Below the pieces are notes generated by a model. That model did no database searches. It saw nothing but the letters and a program-made list of their open reading frames with translations, and was not told the origin of the DNA. 47,084 nucleotides of DNA from Chromera velia (taxonomy: Eukaryota; Sar; Chromeraceae), in the NCBI GenBank assembly GCA_018398765.1, contig JAHBMJ010000416.1:2501-49584 (forward strand), given 5' to 3'. Positions 10,479 to 21,276 of this stretch are shown here, piece after piece (the first letter of the stretch is position 1; each line of letters begins with the position of its first letter). The translations under genes and the position numbers were made by a program.

Positions 10479-11492
10479 TTAACGGCCAACACCGGAGGCC
10501 TCCCCCCCGGCGTTTGCCTGCTGCTGCTTTGCACTTCCGTTCTGCACCTGCATCCTCTTCTTTCCCTTCTGCTCAATCCTGGGGCTCGGTTTCGGGATTC
10601 CTGTTTGCTAGCCATCTTTCTCTGTTCCCCCCATCACAAGATCTCCATCTCCCTCTAGGGCTCTCGGTTGGGGTTGCTCTGAGAGGGGAATGCCTAGTCT
10701 CTGAAGGGCCTTCCTCGCCTCTTCTTTCTTCTGGTCGCTGGAAGCTGCATCTCCCATCAGTCCCACTGCCCACTTTTTCATTCAATTTGCCGCGTCTGTC
10801 TGCTCTTTCGTCCTTGGGATCATACAGCGGAGTTGGTCTCCTGTTTCTGGGTGCTGCATGTTGTTCTGTTCATCAAAGAGGGAGTCGAAATCCCTTGCTA
10901 CTATTTCTGCACTGAAGACCATCTTCATTATTGACCTCCACGACTGATGGTTCATCGACATCACCTCCTGGAATGCCTGGAACATCGTCTCAGCAAACGC
11001 TGCAGCCTGCAGTCGGGTATCTTTTCTTGCCCCATTGGGATCGAGTGCTGCTGTGTAGATAAAATTCTTTGTGTGTATGCGGATGTCTTTCTTGGGCAGT
11101 TTCAGTCCAAGAACAACCCGCGAGCAGATTCTCCTCTCCTCTTCCACCTTCTCCTTAGCCGATCTTTTCTGTCCCTTCTCCAAATTTCCCAGTCTCGTTT
11201 CGTGATCGTTCACCATCTGCTGTATCTTTCTTTGATACTCCCCCATCTCTTCTATACTATCTTTCAGTCCCTGGATCTTCCTTCCCAATTTCTCTTCTGT
11301 TCGAGCCTCGCTTTCACGGAGTAGCCTTTCCATAGTACCTTCCGTGAGAGCTAGCTGCTCGGGCATCTTCTCCCTGTCCTTCAGCATCTCCTTGTGGGTC
11401 TCTTCTTCGTCTGAGCTGATATTAAAGAGGCCAGGGCACTTCAGAAAGTTCGTCTCTGCGTCTCTTTCCTCCTGTTCTGTCATTCTGACCAC
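10479..11492 (-). pseudogene. LINE ORF1-like coiled-coil protein (broken)
   Basis: It starts at the ATG at 11492 (MVRMTEQEERDAE). The first half is predicted coiled coil (around residues 35-130, rich in Glu/Lys/Gln), followed by a more globular part (ICSRVVLGLKLPKKDIR onward). The frame continues past TGA 10782 and TAG 10608 to a TAA at 10479. LINE ORF1 proteins are RNA-binding chaperones that trimerise through such coils. The position upstream of the endonuclease in the same orientation supports this call; I see no zinc knuckle. Confidence 0.6.
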
Positions 11493-12269
11493 AAAGAAAA
11501 AGTGAGACGGCTAAGGATTTTTGACTGTTGCACGTGTGTCCAAAACTTTGCCATCTCTTCACCTTTTCTTCTCGGGAAGCTTTCGTTCTAATTCGCTCTG
11601 AGAGCGCAGCTCGCAGAAGACAGAAGACAGCTTGCAGAAGATTTAATGACTAAGTTCACTTACTAGCTCACTCAGCCAGATAGAACATTCAAACTAGATT
11701 TATCTATATTTGAACTGCATTCCAAATGGTATATATATAAAGGGCATACAGGCCATGATACGGTACTGGCTGCCGTAATCTAAGCCATGACTGGCCACAG
11801 TGTGGCATGCATGCTTGGCTAATGCTACTAGTAATGCATTCCCTTCGAATGTTCCTATATTAACATTTTGATTTGTTTTTTACCCAATTAAGCCTTTCAA
11901 GTGATTTGGCCTAGGATTTGGCTTCATGCAGATTAACATTAAGCAAACCGTATTAGGATTAGGATTTATGTCCGGAGGATTGGCCTCCCGCCCCAATGCC
12001 GAATGTCCGACGAGAGGTAAAACACTAGGTAAAACATACATGAATGTGCATGATTATGTGCCTTGAGCTACTTGTGTCGTAAACTCGGAAGTGGCGTCAA
12101 AACATATAGCCGGAGGATAGGCCTGAGGTCTGTCACCATCTGCATGTAAGACTGTGATCAGTTAGAAAGCGCTTTGGAACTAGCTCGAGTCTTAGTTGGT
12201 TTCCTCCCTTGAGATAAAACCAGATTGCTTGGCTGTTTCACGAGGAGCACGGCAGAGATGAAGGAGCTC
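11493..12269. other. Non-coding spacer
   Basis: There is no supported gene. Part of the LINE 5' UTR may lie at the left edge. The middle is AT-rich with a TATATATA run near 11730 and a GCATGCATGC near 11805. Confidence 0.5.
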
Positions 12270-15200
12270 TCACCGGATTTCCCCCAAACCCTTCGACCCC
12301 ATGCTGGTTGACAGAGAAACTAAAAGAGGAGGGGGAACAATGTCCCGCCACTCATCCGGCCCCCTCTCTCCTTCTGTTTGTTCCAGCAGATTTTCAACCA
12401 AATAGGTTTCATGCGAAAGGAGACGGGCCACCCGACTGAGCCCAGCCCAGCGGAGAAACCGCTCGAGGCCATCACAAAACAGCCCCACCTCCTTCGAAAA
12501 ACGAGAGAAGCTCGAACCTTCGGCCAAGGGGGGGGCAGAATACGCTCCTGCTACCCCACCCTCACTGCTCTTAAAGGACGATGGAGGAGGAACCATCCTC
12601 TCGGGCCTCAACTCCATCAACTTTTTGACACTTGAGGGCATAAAGACGTCCCACTCTCTGCAAATGCTCCTCAAATTCAAAATACCCCTCAGAGTAGGAG
12701 GCACCACTTAATAGTACGTACGCCCTGTGCTCCTTCATTTTCTTTCGAAGAAATCGACCTCTGGCAAAGTCCACCCAATGACACAGCCAATCACAAATTT
12801 GAGGCCTCATCCTATCCGGAGGAAGCTCATCGAAGAGCACTTGCTGAGCTCTTCTCTCCCCCTCCTCCCCCCCCTGCTTGACTAGCCAGAAAAAGAGACG
12901 AAAATCACCTCCCCATATCGACGATTCGCCCCTCTGAGGCTAAAGGGTGTCAACGTCTCAGAAGAAAAGGGGTCCAAGTCGGGATGGCGACAGGGGTCGT
13001 ACAACTCCACGAAGAACGAATCGGGACCTAGAACCAGCTCTCTCTCTGTCATCTCCCTGAGATGCTTCTGCAACGTTTCCCTCATCTCTGTAAGCAAGCA
13101 GGCAAGCAAGGAAGCAAGCAAGCAAGCAAACGAAGAAGTACTGGATCTCACTCACTGAGTCTCAAACTGCTCCATGCAACCAAAAATGCCCCCCACAGCG
13201 CAGAGGAAGGATGGCACACAGAAAAAGAGGGACAGAAATGCTCAGCGAGCGCCCACAATAAAGTGCGTACCTAGTACGCTTGCTTATTCAGCCAGCATTA
13301 GAAAAGACAGGGAGGGAGGGGGGGCATCCAGCCATGCAGAGCCAAACGGGAAAAAGCAGGCAGGAAAGGAAAGAAACAGACTGTGCACAGAAAGGAGAAA
13401 AGAGGCCCTGAAGTTCAAAAGAAGAAAGCGGATGATTGAATGAAGAGAGAAAGAGGAACTCCGGCCCTCTGGTTCCGTCCAAAAAAGTCCTCCCTCGACC
13501 AACAGACAGGCAGTTAGAGAGATATACTAGTTGACGACCTTCTGGCGGTCCTGGCGGCTCTTTGTCTGCCACTGAGGCTACGTGCTTTGCCACCTCCACC
13601 TCATACTGCCTCAACAGAGTGGGTGTGGGAATGGAGGGGGGCATACTCCCATCAGCTTGGGGGCCCTCTTTGCCCCCTCTCAAGGGGGGCGGGCTCCACT
13701 GCACAGGGATTTCTCCTGAACGCATCTACTGCAACGAATCCTATCGCCGCAATGCCACCGCTAGGTGGACGCCGTAGGCGCTCTTCTGTGCAATCACTTG
13801 GGGGTCGTGGCTTTCCATCAAGAGGCTGTACAACGACTGCAACAGTGCAACATCACCCCACCCTGCTGCGATACACAAAGGTCCAAAGGACCATAGATCG
13901 GCAGCATCCCTCTCATACCAGACCTCAGATACAGGAAGGAGTCTCAAGGCTTCGTTGGCAGATTTAACGCCCACCTCTGCAGCCTCTCTGAGTTGCCTGG
14001 CAAGCCAGAGGACTGAGTCGGGATCTGCGACGGCCTCCTGTGCAGTGAGACCTGCGAGGGCTCGGAGAAAGTTGTGGGGCGCTAGGAGGGGGCTGAAGGT
14101 CTCTCTGACCCATCGGAGGAAGGGCAGACCCCCTTTTACCATGGCCATATCGAGAGGGCAAAAAACTCTTTCCCCTTTCAAAGAGTTCAGAACAGACAGT
14201 TTGAAACGGTCCTCATGCTCTTCCCGTGTCAACGGCAGGGGGATCGGCCCGCCGGCAGCTCTCATGAGCATCTCTATCCACTTCCACACACGCATCACAA
14301 CGTCTGGCCTTCCAACAGCCAGAGCTGCGGACATCATGGCAGACACAACTCGGGAGGAAGCAACGCAACGACAAAATTCTAAATTATCAGAATAGACGTC
14401 TCTTTGTGGCCGATAATTTCTGTTGGAGTGTCTCTGGGAAATATCTTCCAAAATTCCCTGTCTCTCAAACCGCTCCACCTACCTCTTCAATGCCTACACT
14501 ACAAGGAGCCTCTCCTCCTGTGTGGCAAACTCCTCCATCACCAGGCTATCTGCTGCTCCGCTTTTGAGAAGAGAAAGGAGCAGAGACCCGAGCTCTTTGT
14601 ACACCCTCCAAGAACCAAACAAAACCTCATCCCACTCCGCTAAGGTTGCATGGATGCTCAGCTTTCCCTTTCGCACAGCTTCGGCATGCTACCACACGGG
14701 CGGTGTGCCTCTGAGCAGTGCAGAGCCGTCTCCCCGGATTCTGCATTTACCTCCCTGTCTCTCTCAACGGTCCTCCTCGCGCATCATGAAACCACCGACA
14801 AGAGTAGCGAACAGCTCATCATCCCCCCCCACTGCTGTACCCCTCAAAACCGCATAGAGCTTAGAGAAGGTGGAAACGCTTTCGAGCGTCCACTCCTCAG
14901 TCAAATTTCTGCTCTTCCAAGGCCAAACCGTGTCTGGAAGATCAAATCCCTGGGCTTGGAATGAAAGAGAGGGAAAACGAACGGGCAGTGAAAGCACGTC
15001 CAGCTGATTGCTAGTCTTCATACGTGCACCACGAACAAAATATGCTCAGGGTGGGGTTAGCAAAGAAGGTCCATCAGCCAGCTGATCACCTTGAATCCAC
15101 CTCCCGTCTCTCCCGTCTCCTCCACCTCCTCTGTCACCCTCATCTGTAAATTGCCCCCAAATACCTCAAGCCCCCTCTTGGCGAACATCTTACATACACT

Positions 15201-15314
15201 GCGTACCACTATCGAAGCGGCCGAAGACCGAAACTTGAGAATGCAGCTGCCCACCCCTTCACTCTCGACAAGGGTGCAGAGATCATACTCTTCGTCGTCT
15301 GGTTCGGAACTCAT
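12270..15314 (-). pseudogene. Unclassified multi-exon gene, degenerate
   Basis: I do not recognise the family. The likely first exon (15314-15090, ATG start MSSEPDDEEYDL) ends at AAG|gtgatc in phase 0 and joins a second exon from 15015 (TSNQLDVLSLPVRF). From there one frame runs to 13741 but is broken by TGA 14764 and TAG 14689, 14494 and 14479. A segment PLCIAAGWGDVALLQSLY resembles an ankyrin-like repeat. Near 13760 the frame shifts. Further exon-like pieces lie at about 13085-12908 (after an AAGC-rich intron) and about 12853-12571, with another shift near 12630. The mixture of good splice sites with nonsense and frameshift changes suggests a recently decayed copy of a lineage-specific family. 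A living gene with unusual splicing is less likely. Confidence 0.5.
13089..13132. repeat. AAGC-type simple repeat
   Basis: Short run of AAGC/AGGC units directly preceding a candidate splice acceptor (cttacag on the minus strand) of the degenerate gene. Confidence 0.7.
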
Positions 15315-15651
15315 TTTTTTTCAAAAGGGGGGGGAGGAATTCCAGTCAGCTTTGGCAGCAACAAAAAGGTTTAATCGGACTGGAGGCTACGACGTATCGA
15401 TAATATACACAGACAAAAGAATTTCCACCACCATGTGCGAGAGAACGACCAAGTGCAGCTCTCAGTGAATAGGATAGGAGTCTGCCAAAATCCGCTGGAA
15501 CGTCAAAATTGTGCCTGCATGCATGTGAGCCGTGGTTCACCAAGTATATATACATAGATGAAGAATCCGCACGTATCGAAGCCAACCAAGCCAACCAAAC
15601 CAACCAAGCCAACCAAGCCAACAATGCCAATCAGCCAATCAGCCAGGCGCC
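15315..15651. promoter_or_regulatory. Spacer between divergent units, with CCAAGCCAA-type tandem repeat
   Basis: This separates the degenerate minus-strand gene from the plus-strand LINE frame. It contains TGCATGCATG at about 15517, TATATATA at about 15546 and a short tandem array of CCAA/GCCAA units at 15580-15645. It may hold the 5' UTR or promoter of the LINE; this is inference. Confidence 0.4.
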
Positions 15652-16653
15652 ATGCCTCCAGGGGGCGGCTCAGCTCCCAGGAGACGCTGGAGAGGCTGCA
15701 CTCACCCCTCTCCTACTCTGAGGTTCCCAATCGTTAACCGGCCCAAAACACCTGACTTTGATGGCATGCTTTCCCAATCTGTTGCCTCCTCTCCACCACT
15801 TTTCCACTGGTTGCCACAGGCCGTCACACTGGCCACCGTCTACGCCTTCGGCCTGTCTATTCTCCAGTAGCAGAGCGCAGCAGAATCCATTGCTTCGCTT
15901 GCGGTGGTGATGACACTCCTTAGCCAAATTGACTGGCTCGACTGTATCGTGTAGGCAACAGTAATCGGCTTTGCTGTTGCCCTGCATCTACTCCTCTACA
16001 CCCTCTGTGCCTTTGCCAGCTGCCTCGCCACCATCATTTCTGCAGTGGTCAAGACGGGTTTCGAAGTTGGGGTTATTGCCCTTGAAGCGACAACTTTTGT
16101 CTGGAAGGCGACGTGGGTCTCCCTGGAGACCGCATTCCTCGGGGACAAAGTCGAGCCAAGGCGGGCAACACGTGCATATTCTACCAGGGAGCTGTTCCGC
16201 AAAGCCAGGTCAATTCGTTTTGGAGGCGTCATTGTCCTGAGTGCTTGCATAGCGCTGGCAGTCAGACTCTGCGCAGGCAGAGCTGCGTTACCTCTTACAG
16301 GTGCTACAATCTCTCCTTCTCTCCCTGGCTCTGGCCATATATGTACAGGCAGAGCAATCTCGCTCACCGGAGGAATTCACACCAGGGTGACCCTCAAGGG
16401 AGTGACGCAGACAGATACCCCCGTTTTCGATGTTATATCCAGTACGGAAGCGGCCCTGCCCTCTTCCTACGGCTCAACCTCATCCTCAGGCCTACGTAGG
16501 CCCAGGGGAAAGTCAAAGCAGAGGGAGGGATGGAAGGGGAGGGCAGTCCCCCCTTTTCACCCACACCGAGAAGGAGTAGAGGTCGAGCCAGGCGGGGTGC
16601 AGGCCGGCGATCTGCACAAAGAGAACGGGGTTTTGAGGCGGGAGAGGGTCTAG
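15652..16653 (+). pseudogene. RLE LINE, N-terminal region with membrane-like segments
   Basis: The frame contains TAG at 15868 (between CAG codons), 15952 and 16651. Hydrophobic stretches include TVIGFAVALHLLLYTLCAFA with its continuation ASCLATIISAVV, and IRFGGVIVLSACIALAV. Two and possibly three would score as transmembrane. I know of no standard LINE ORF with such an N-terminus. It may be an accessory domain of this family or an adjacent decayed gene in the same frame; frame continuity into the RT favours the former. Confidence 0.55.
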
Positions 16654-18486
16654 CGCCCCAGGTGGGGAAGGCACCAGCCAGGGCGGGCCTATTCCTACGG
16701 TGGTGGAGCAACCACCCGCCCAGGCCCAGAGGCCTCGAGGGGGGGAGGCGCTGACCAGCTGGTGATAGCTGGCCTTCACCCCCAGCAAACGCGTGCGGCA
16801 GAGAGGGTTGTCCACCGACGTCAAAGGGGGCCTGGGCGTCTTTTCACGGCGTTCGTATTCTTTTCCCTCTTTCTCTCGCAGGTGCAGCAGGCAGGACTCC
16901 AGGGCCGTCGGCCTTCCCCTCCCAACCTCGAGGCATGGCACTTGCTAGCCCGCATGGGGGGATTTGGGGGGGACGTCAACAGGGCTGTGCACTCTACCGA
17001 GGGCAACATACCATCACGGGAAGGAGACAACAACCGGAGGGACCGTCACGGGGGGGAATCGGACAGAGAAGACGAGGAGCCGTGGACCCAAGGAGAACCG
17101 ATCGAACCAAACGAGCTTTCCCCACGCACCAGGCCTCCCATTGCCCCTTCCAGAATCGACCCGGAGACCCGCTTTGCACAGCACCCCCATCCGATACAGC
17201 GTTGGTCAAATCCCGTCCTAGCGGTTACAGTACCCCAACTTGCGACACCCGGGGCCGAACGAGCACCAAGCCAGGCCGCAGGGGTGACGAGACAGACGGA
17301 GAGAGAGAAAAGACGGATACAGAATGCGCTGCTTCCTTCAAACCACGGGCCACAGCGGAGGCAGGATGTAGCTGATGCAAGTTTAGCCTCCGCCTTAGCC
17401 AGCAGTTCTGCTCCTGCTCCCGCCTCCTCGCTGACAGGGCCAGGCCCGCTCCAAATAGCAAATTCAGCCTCAGCCTCGGCCTTGGCCTCCGCCTCCGCTT
17501 CTTCTTCTTCTTCCTCTTCGTCTTCAATGCCTGCCCCCTCCCCCAGACAGAATGCATCGGCTGCCACGTTAGCATTGCCAATGCCCGCGGCGTTGTTTCT
17601 ACCAGCAGCAGCAGCGGCCGCGGCGGCGGCAGCCCCCAGGAGGTCACCGACGGCATCAGTAGTATCTCGTTTCCTGCCCACCCCCTTGAGACACTCCATC
17701 GTAGAGACATCCCTCCGGGCAAGGCAACAAGCAGGAGAGGGCGCAGAGCAGCGGGCGGCAGCGGGTTTGGCACCAGGGGGGGACTTCTCCTCAGGGGGCC
17801 ACCACCGCCCAGGAGATTTGCAAGACACTGCGGCATCTCGAGCACCCACAGACACAGATTCCAATCCAGAGGAAACACAAAGCGTGGGGGTTCCATCTCC
17901 TCAAGACGAAGGCATGGGGGGCGCGGAAGGCGATGGCATGGGGGTCTAGATTCCTCTTTCTTCGGATCCCCCCACAGGAGAAGGGGATGACCCGATGGAC
18001 GGACAAGCAGAGACGGCGATGGCAGCAAACGGACAGGCCCCAGCGCAGGACGAGCAAGACCAGCGAAGCGAGGCAGGTAGTGACGGAGACCCAGACGACG
18101 GAGTGGATGCTTCAGAGCGGGCAGCGGGGTGGGAAAGTAAATGGGCCTTCTCAGATTCTGTCGATTGGACAGTGGAAGTGTGGGATGACTTGGATATTCC
18201 TACAGACAGGCACATCGACTCGAGACTGCGCCCCGCCTTGGCAGCTGTCATTGAAAAGATTGTGGACTGGATAGGAGACGAAGACGCCATCAAAGCAGAA
18301 CGTGCGTGGAAAGCTCTGGCCTATTTCCCTTCGATCTTTTTCCGCAAGGACAGACGAGGGGGACCTGCTTCCTTATTAGCGCGCAGGCGGCGGATCAAAG
18401 CCTTTTGGGAGGGAGACTTTGAGTCGCTAGTGCAAGTTCTGCGGGAGGACGTGGTGCGCATGAGGGAGAGACAACGAAAGGGCTAG
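16654..18486 (+). pseudogene. RLE LINE, low-complexity region upstream of RT
   Basis: The same frame continues through Arg/Gly-, Ser/Ala- and Pro-rich sequence, including a serine run and an alanine run around 17.5-17.63 kb. The more ordered part at 18.1-18.45 kb (WDDLDIPTDRHIDSRLRPAL onward) resembles the conserved N-terminal segment that often precedes RT in this type of element. Stops are TAG 17947 and TAG 18484. Confidence 0.55.
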
Positions 18487-20019
18487 GAGAGGAGGGGGCG
18501 TCGTTCTACCCAGCAATGTACAGAAGACGACCTGGTTTCCAAACGGAAACAAGTGCAGGGTCTGATAGAGGAGGGGGCGCTGTCAAAAGCCGCCTCCCGT
18601 CTCCAATCCTTCGGGGTGGCCCCAGCATCACCAGCTACCTTCAGGAAGGTAGCAGGTATGTTTCCGCGTAGAGCCCACCCTCTTCTCCTCCGGGGCCCGC
18701 CCCAGAGCGACTCTCAGTCACAGTCCTCAGGCTCTCAGTCTCCTCTGCTCACACTGTCTCGCGACAATCTGCTCGAAGCGATCAGGTCTGTGTCAAAGGG
18801 ATCAGCACAGGGGGTCACGGGATGGCGTTACGAACACTTGAGCTACTTCCTCCCGAGAGACGGCTCAGCGCAGGCGCGCATCCTTCGTATTGCTACATGT
18901 CTTGCAAGAGGAGATGCCCCAGTGGGTTTCATCTCACTGCTCGTGGGAGGCAGGTGTTTCGCCTTGAATAAGAATGCCAAAGGGACAGAGGTGAAACCCA
19001 TTGTGGTAGGGGACGTCCTTCGTCGGTGGGTGATGAGGGCAATCCTGCTGGAGTTCGGCGTGCAGTTCGAGAGGCACCTGGGCCCCCTACAGTTTGCAGT
19101 GCATACAAGGGCAGACACAGAGAAATTGTTCCGTTGTATGCAGACGTGTTTGCAGCAGTTCCCCTCGTCAGCTGTGCTGAACTTGGACGCATCGAACGCC
19201 TTCAATGCATGTGACCGGCAGGTGATTATGGACCAGGTTCATGCTCATTTCCCCCAGTTGTACTCTTTCTTTGCTTTGTAGTATGGAACTCTTTCAGACT
19301 TAGTCTTCAGAGACCAGTCAGGGCTCCTCCGGAGGATCACATGCGAAGAAGGGGTACAACAAGGGGATGTGGCGGGTCCCCTTCTCTTCTGCATGGGGCT
19401 AAAACCTTCCCTAGACGGGTTGCTGGGGGATTTACAGGCAAAGCACGGGGGAAGGGGGTGTTTCATCGGCGCTTTCATGGACGACGTGTCTATGGTTTTC
19501 CCCGTCTGTCCTTTCCAGCAGATCCCTACAGACGGACATGACGACAGCATCTTGCATGCGTGGAAAGTGAGCGCAGCCAGGTTGCAGAGTTTCGAGTTAA
19601 CCCTGCGACCTGACAAGAGCTCGGTCCACTCACCTTCGTGGCAAGGGCTCAGGGAATGTCCGAGCGCATACCCATCACTGCCTGGAATCATCCTATCCCT
19701 TGCAGGTTTCTGACTCTGCGGGGCGGCCAGTAGGACTACAGAGTATCAGAGTGCACACTTTGATAAAAAGCTGAAAGAGGCGCGGGAGTTGAGCCAGGCA
19801 GTGGAAGGGTACCGTGACCCCCAAGGAGCCCACCTCCTTTTCCGTTTCTGTGTTCTGCCGAAGCTGATTTATCTGACAAGGATTATGAGGGACGTCATTG
19901 CGCTAAGCGAATGGTTTCAGGCGGACAGAGAGCTAGGCGAATCGTGGGTGCGTATCATGGGTATGATGGAGCAGGAATGGGCACACGGGGAGATGCGGAA
20001 TCAGGCGTACTTACCGTAG
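18487..20019 (+). pseudogene. RLE LINE, reverse transcriptase domain
   Basis: RT motifs in order: SAQGVTGWRYEHL (entry), AVLNLDASNAFNACDR (motif A), EEGVQQGDVAGPLLF (motif B), GAFMDDVSM (motif C, FMDD). Downstream, EYQSAHFDKKLKEARELS and FCVLPKLIYLTRIM fit the thumb region. In-frame stops are TAG 19279, TGA 19711 and TAG 20017. All catalytic aspartates are present, so the fold is intact apart from the nonsense codons. Confidence 0.85.
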
Positions 20020-21276
20020 TACCAGGGTGGACTAGGTCTTACCTGCTTTCGAGCAACCGCAACAGCAGGTCTGCTAGGCAGCTGTGGGGCGACCCTGTCA
20101 ACGGTGATAGAACGTCTCACTGACCAGTCTTTCTTGGGCCCTAGTCAGTCCCCAGACAGAGATACCTTTTTTGCACTCCCCTGGCTGCAGGCGTCGAAGA
20201 GGGAATATGAGAGAGCAGAGAGCGCGACGGAGTCTATGAAGCTGAAGGCCCACCATCCTCTGCGCCAAGGATGGGATGCTCAGTCAGGATGCTGGTGGAG
20301 AGCCCCTCATACCCAAGAGCAGCAGAGGATAACGGATGCGCTTCATCAATCCCGCAGGGTCTTCCTCTTCTCTAAGGTAGGGCTGTCTGAACGTGTCCGT
20401 CTCCATTCATGCTCTGGCAATGGAGCCTCCGCATGGCTCAGCGCCATCCCGTCATCAGGTTGGTTGCGCTTCCCTCCGGCAGTGTACAGAGTCGCACTCC
20501 ACATTCGTTTGGGCCTCCCAATCCTCAAGATGCGAAGGGCAGGTGTGTGTGTATGTGGGTCACCGCTCGACCCTCGGGGCCACCACGCACAGAAATGCCC
20601 GAATGGGGGGGGAGTGCACTGGCGGCATGAGCAGGTAAAAGGTGCATTTACCCAGATCCTGAGGGGTCTCCGACATACTCATGTGCTTGAGGAGACGACT
20701 TTTGGGCACTTGGGAGTGGCGATGGACTCAAGACTCACTGAGGAGCGCAACAAGCGAGTGGACCTTTTTGCCTCTCTATCGAATGGAGACACCCTCCTTA
20801 CGGATGTTTCTGTGACTTTTCCGATTTCTTCTGATGCTTCCCGCCTGCGTACAAGGTCTAAAACAGCAGGAGCAGCAGCAAAGACGAAGAGCGAGGAGAA
20901 AGTGTGGAAGTACGCAGTAGCAGCATGCGCTGTGGGACTGTGGTTTGTCCCATTGATCTTCGAGACCTTTGGACGTCCGGACAGGGAGACTGTCTCTTTC
21001 GTCAAAGAGCTGGTCAGTGTGGCTAGTTTGAGGGCAGGGTTTTCAACAGAGGGTGAGCTGATGGCTGTACAGGCTCGGTTGACTGATCGTTATTGGAAGA
21101 TCCTTGGTTGCACGCTTCAGAGATATGTGGCGATCAATGTTTTGACCTCTGCATTCCACGGCAGGGGTCAGAGGGGGCCGTTCCAGCCAGACTCTCTTCT
21201 CGGTCGGGAGTTTTCCATGCAGCTGTCTCACGAGAGAGACCGCTTTGTGTAGGAAGACCCTGAGTCGGCTGCATGA
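20020..21276 (+). pseudogene. RLE LINE, C-terminal zinc cluster and restriction-like endonuclease
   Basis: A CVCG...HHAQKC cysteine/histidine cluster is followed by a WRHEQV motif and by KRVDLFA...LLTDVSVT. The spaced Asp residues of that last pair match the PD-(D/E)XK-like endonuclease of R2-type elements, which nicks DNA to prime reverse transcription. The region is open from 20104 to TAG 21250; if that TAG is ignored the frame ends at TGA 21274. A basic stretch and Trp-rich region precede the cluster. Confidence 0.75.

Larger units (their letters stand above)
224..11492 (-). mobile_element. Decayed APE-type LINE (non-LTR retrotransposon), interrupted by a nested LTR element
   Basis: Read on the minus strand, the order is a coiled-coil ORF1 (11492-10479), an ORF2 with an apurinic-type endonuclease (about 8.64-7.67 kb), a basic linker (to 6771), then, after the inserted LTR element, a reverse transcriptase (2889 to about 1.64 kb), a C-terminal cysteine/histidine cluster and a GATT-repeat tail (322-224). 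The 5' end is uncertain, because I only see where ORF1 begins. The two halves join perfectly once the inserted DNA is ignored: the frame and the RT entry motif AAGKDGMPPEML are continuous across 6771/2889. The element carries many in-frame stops and at least one frameshift (near 8375), so this copy is dead. Clade assignment would need a phylogeny. Confidence 0.85.
15652..21276 (+). mobile_element. RLE-type LINE: RT plus restriction-like endonuclease, one long frame with many TAG stops
   Basis: A single plus-strand frame runs from ATG 15652 to TGA 21274. It is interrupted by TAG at 15868, 15952, 16651, 17947, 18484, 19279, 20017 and 21250 and by TGA at 19711, with no frameshift that I can find. 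The order is a hydrophobic N-terminal region (about 15.8-16.3 kb), a low-complexity Ser/Ala/Pro/Arg region (16.3-17.9 kb), the reverse transcriptase (18.6-20.0 kb) and a C-terminal cysteine/histidine cluster with a restriction-like endonuclease (20.5-20.9 kb). It has no apurinic endonuclease, which separates it from the LINE at the left. It lies head to head with the degenerate gene. Start and 3' end are approximate. Confidence 0.85.

Noticed and set aside
15652-21276. Nuclear genetic-code change with TAG read as glutamine
   Set aside because: The ATG4, transporter and coiled-coil genes (about 2,400 codons together) show no internal TAG, and the transporter seems to end naturally at TAG. The pattern is confined to decayed loci.
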